Both the position numbers and the translations under genes were made by a program. The notes beneath the pieces are model-generated. The model saw nothing but the letters and a program-made list of their open reading frames with translations. It did no database searches and was not told the DNA's origin. DNA of 64,000 nucleotides from Nitrosomonas marina (GTDB lineage: Bacteria > Pseudomonadota > Gammaproteobacteria > Burkholderiales > Nitrosomonadaceae), in the NCBI RefSeq assembly GCF_900110145.1, contig NZ_FOCP01000006.1, positions 62,001 through 126,000 of the forward strand, in the 5' to 3' direction. Numbering within the stretch: the stretch's first letter is position 1; every line of letters starts with the position of its first letter. This document shows, piece by piece, positions 62,390-64,000 of the stretch.

Positions 62390-64000
62390 TTGGAAAATTT
62401 ACTTATTCCCTTCCAGGCCGTCAGAAATATTTCCGGTAATCGCATTTTGGTTTTGGCACCTCACCCCGATGACGAAGTGTTTGGCTGCGGCGGCGCCATT
62501 TTGCGACATATCGAACGGCATGACTCCATACAGGTCATTATCGTCACGAATGGTGCCCACGGCGTCGATGATGCCGACAAATCCAGCTATATTCATCAGC
62601 GTCAGCAGGAAAGCCTGGCTGCAGCAGCCATTCTGGGCTATGGCAGCCCCGTTTTCTGGCATTATCAGGACCGCGAACTCTGTTATGGTGAAAAACTGGT
62701 CACCGATATTCTTGCTGCCATCCAGCAGGCTGATGCTGAGCTGATATACGCACCGTCTGTTTATGAAATCCATCCGGATCATCGCGCACTGAGTATGGCT
62801 GCGATTGAAGCGGTACGTCGATCCGACCACCCGGCACACCTGGCCATGTACGAAATCGGTCAGCCGGTGCGACCCAACCTGTTACTTGATATCAGCGATC
62901 TGGCTGACCGCAAAATGGAAGCCATGCGCTGTTTCGCATCACAACTGGCCAAACAGCGCTACGACCTGGATATTGCTGCACTTAACCGTTACCGGACCTA
63001 CACGTTGGCGGCCGAAGTAACGGCAGCGGAAGCCTACATTCTGACCGGCACTGCAGAGCTGGCCAGTGACCCGCTCGACCTGTTCCAATCCGAACATACC
63101 CGGCAACAAAAATCGGGGCTGGCCATTGATACTGAAGACCTGCCGCTTGTCAGCGTGATCGTACGCAGCATGGACCGGTCCACGCTGGCAGATACACTGG
63201 ATTCGGTTGCACTGCAAACTTACCCCAATATCGAGGTTGTCATTGTCAACGCCAAAGGGACCGACCACAAAAAACTGGATCCATGGTGCGGGCGTTTTCC
63301 ATTACGGATGACAATCAATGACGAACCACTTCACCGCAGCCGGGCCGCCAACCTGGGGCTGCAAACAGCAAAGGGAAAATACCTGATATTTCTGGACGAT
63401 GATGACTTTTTCTATCCTGAACACGTCAACAATCTGGTTATCGCATTACAAAACCGGCGGAATGCCCGGTGCGCATACGCTGGAGTGCGTGTCGAACACT
63501 ATACCGGCGCTGTGCTTGATCAGGTTACCGAATTCAATGAACCCTACAATCATCACAGGCTTTTAAGCAGAAATTTTTTGCCGATTCATGCCGTGTTGTT
63601 TGACAAGTCACTTGTTGATTCCGATCATTGCATGTTTGATGAAAGCCTGGATGTTTTTGAAGACTGGGACTTCTGGATTCAGATCTCACTCTGTTGTGAA
63701 ATCGTGCATATCGACAAAATCAGCGCCGTTTATCGTAATTACGGCGATTCGGGCCTGGGGCGCGGCCTGGATAAGATTTTTCTGCGAAAAACACGCAGCA
63801 GGGTCTATGAAAAATGGAAATCCCGGTTTTCCGGAGAACAACTGGAGGATATGGTTCTTTACTGGGAAGACAAAACCGAATCGTTGACGACGCAGCTCGC
63901 TGCCAGCACAACCCGGGTTCACACGTTACAGACTCGTGTCGACCATTTGGAGAATGAAAAACAATCCAATACTCAGTTCATTCAATTACTGCAAAACTCG
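62390..64000 (+). CDS. PIG-L deacetylase fused to family 2 glycosyltransferase, 3' end cut
   Basis: An open frame of 537 codons runs off the right edge. Residues 1-220 form a PIG-L (LmbE-like) domain: ILVLAPHPDDEVFGCGGA with zinc ligands, then IHPDHRAL with the third. From residue about 255 a GT2 domain follows (PLVSVIVRSMDRSTLADTLD, KGKYLIFLDDDDFFYPEHVN, then FDESLDVFEDWDFWIQIS). At the end a coiled-coil-like region (TTQLAASTTRVHTLQTRVDH) begins. Such a fusion would deacetylate an N-acetylated sugar and transfer one within the same glycan pathway. No ATG fits; the only start in position is TTG at 62390, without a clear ribosome binding site. Confidence 0.87.
   Translation, partial: MENLLIPFQAVRNISGNRILVLAPHPDDEVFGCGGAILRHIERHDSIQVIIVTNGAHGVDDADKSSYIHQRQQESLAAAAILGYGSPVFWHYQDRELCYGEKLVTDILAAIQQADAELIYAPSVYEIHPDHRALSMAAIEAVRRSDHPAHLAMYEIGQPVRPNLLLDISDLADRKMEAMRCFASQLAKQRYDLDIAALNRYRTYTLAAEVTAAEAYILTGTAELASDPLDLFQSEHTRQQKSGLAIDTEDLPLVSVIVRSMDRSTLADTLDSVALQTYPNIEVVIVNAKGTDHKKLDPWCGRFPLRMTINDEPLHRSRAANLGLQTAKGKYLIFLDDDDFFYPEHVNNLVIALQNRRNARCAYAGVRVEHYTGAVLDQVTEFNEPYNHHRLLSRNFLPIHAVLFDKSLVDSDHCMFDESLDVFEDWDFWIQISLCCEIVHIDKISAVYRNYGDSGLGRGLDKIFLRKTRSRVYEKWKSRFSGEQLEDMVLYWEDKTESLTTQLAASTTRVHTLQTRVDHLENEKQSNTQFIQLLQNS

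Overview
The window reads as chromosome of a betaproteobacterium, most likely a Nitrosomonas-type (Nitrosomonadales) organism. The inference rests on gene content and order: bamD divergent from rluD, metX-metW, a miaB-phoH-ybeY-corC block, an EIIA(Man)-HPr-EI regulatory phosphotransferase set, a periplasmic di-haem cytochrome c peroxidase, a PEP-CTERM protein and a large S-layer-like protein. No insertion sequence, phage gene, integrase or CRISPR array was found, so this is a stable chromosomal segment with an envelope-rich accessory right end.

Layout. 1-9.5 kb: an edge-truncated TatT/TPR-like protein, a Sel1/SLT lytic transglycosylase, a DUF3750 protein, an orphan SWIM-SNF2 helicase, cytochrome c peroxidase and a lipoprotein with three internal repeats. 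9.9-13.6 kb: a CAP-domain protein with RTX repeats, a PEP-CTERM protein behind a sigma-54-type promoter, and an ICMT-like membrane methyltransferase. 13.8-19.9 kb: an Hpt-REC-REC-GGDEF diguanylate cyclase, a hydrolase, a universal stress protein, bamD/rluD and a LysR regulator. 20-23.5 kb: an unlisted 36-codon membrane ORF, a hairpin-rich intergenic segment, a porin and a TPR protein. 23.5-32.1 kb, nearly all on the minus strand: grpE-dnaK-dnaJ with two sigma-32-type promoters, purB, two secreted proteins, nudJ-mnmA. 32.4-34.5 kb: a small secreted protein, a rhodanese and an L,D-transpeptidase. 34.5-44.1 kb (minus): a MgtC/DUF4010 protein, recJ, corC, ybeY, phoH, miaB, a CAU-anticodon tRNA with a good promoter, and typA. 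44.9-52.1 kb: EIIA-HPr-EI, metX-metW, ampG-xthA and pyrE. 52.5-64 kb: a 1202-residue S-layer-like protein, a small membrane ORF, and a polysaccharide cluster (ABC permease, ABC ATPase with Wzt-type C-terminus, GNAT, acyltransferase 3, glycosyltransferase, PIG-L/glycosyltransferase fusion) that runs off the right edge.

Together the genes serve protein folding, translation and tRNA modification, nucleotide and methionine synthesis, and above all the cell envelope: peptidoglycan turnover and cross-linking (SLT, L,D-transpeptidase, AmpG), outer-membrane assembly (BamD, porin) and surface display (RTX, PEP-CTERM, S-layer, O-antigen-like glycan). The S-layer gene beside an ABC-exported glycan cluster suggests, by analogy with Caulobacter, that the glycan may anchor the S-layer; this is inference. 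Gene starts were moved from the longest ORF wherever a ribosome binding site or family alignment favoured an internal start.
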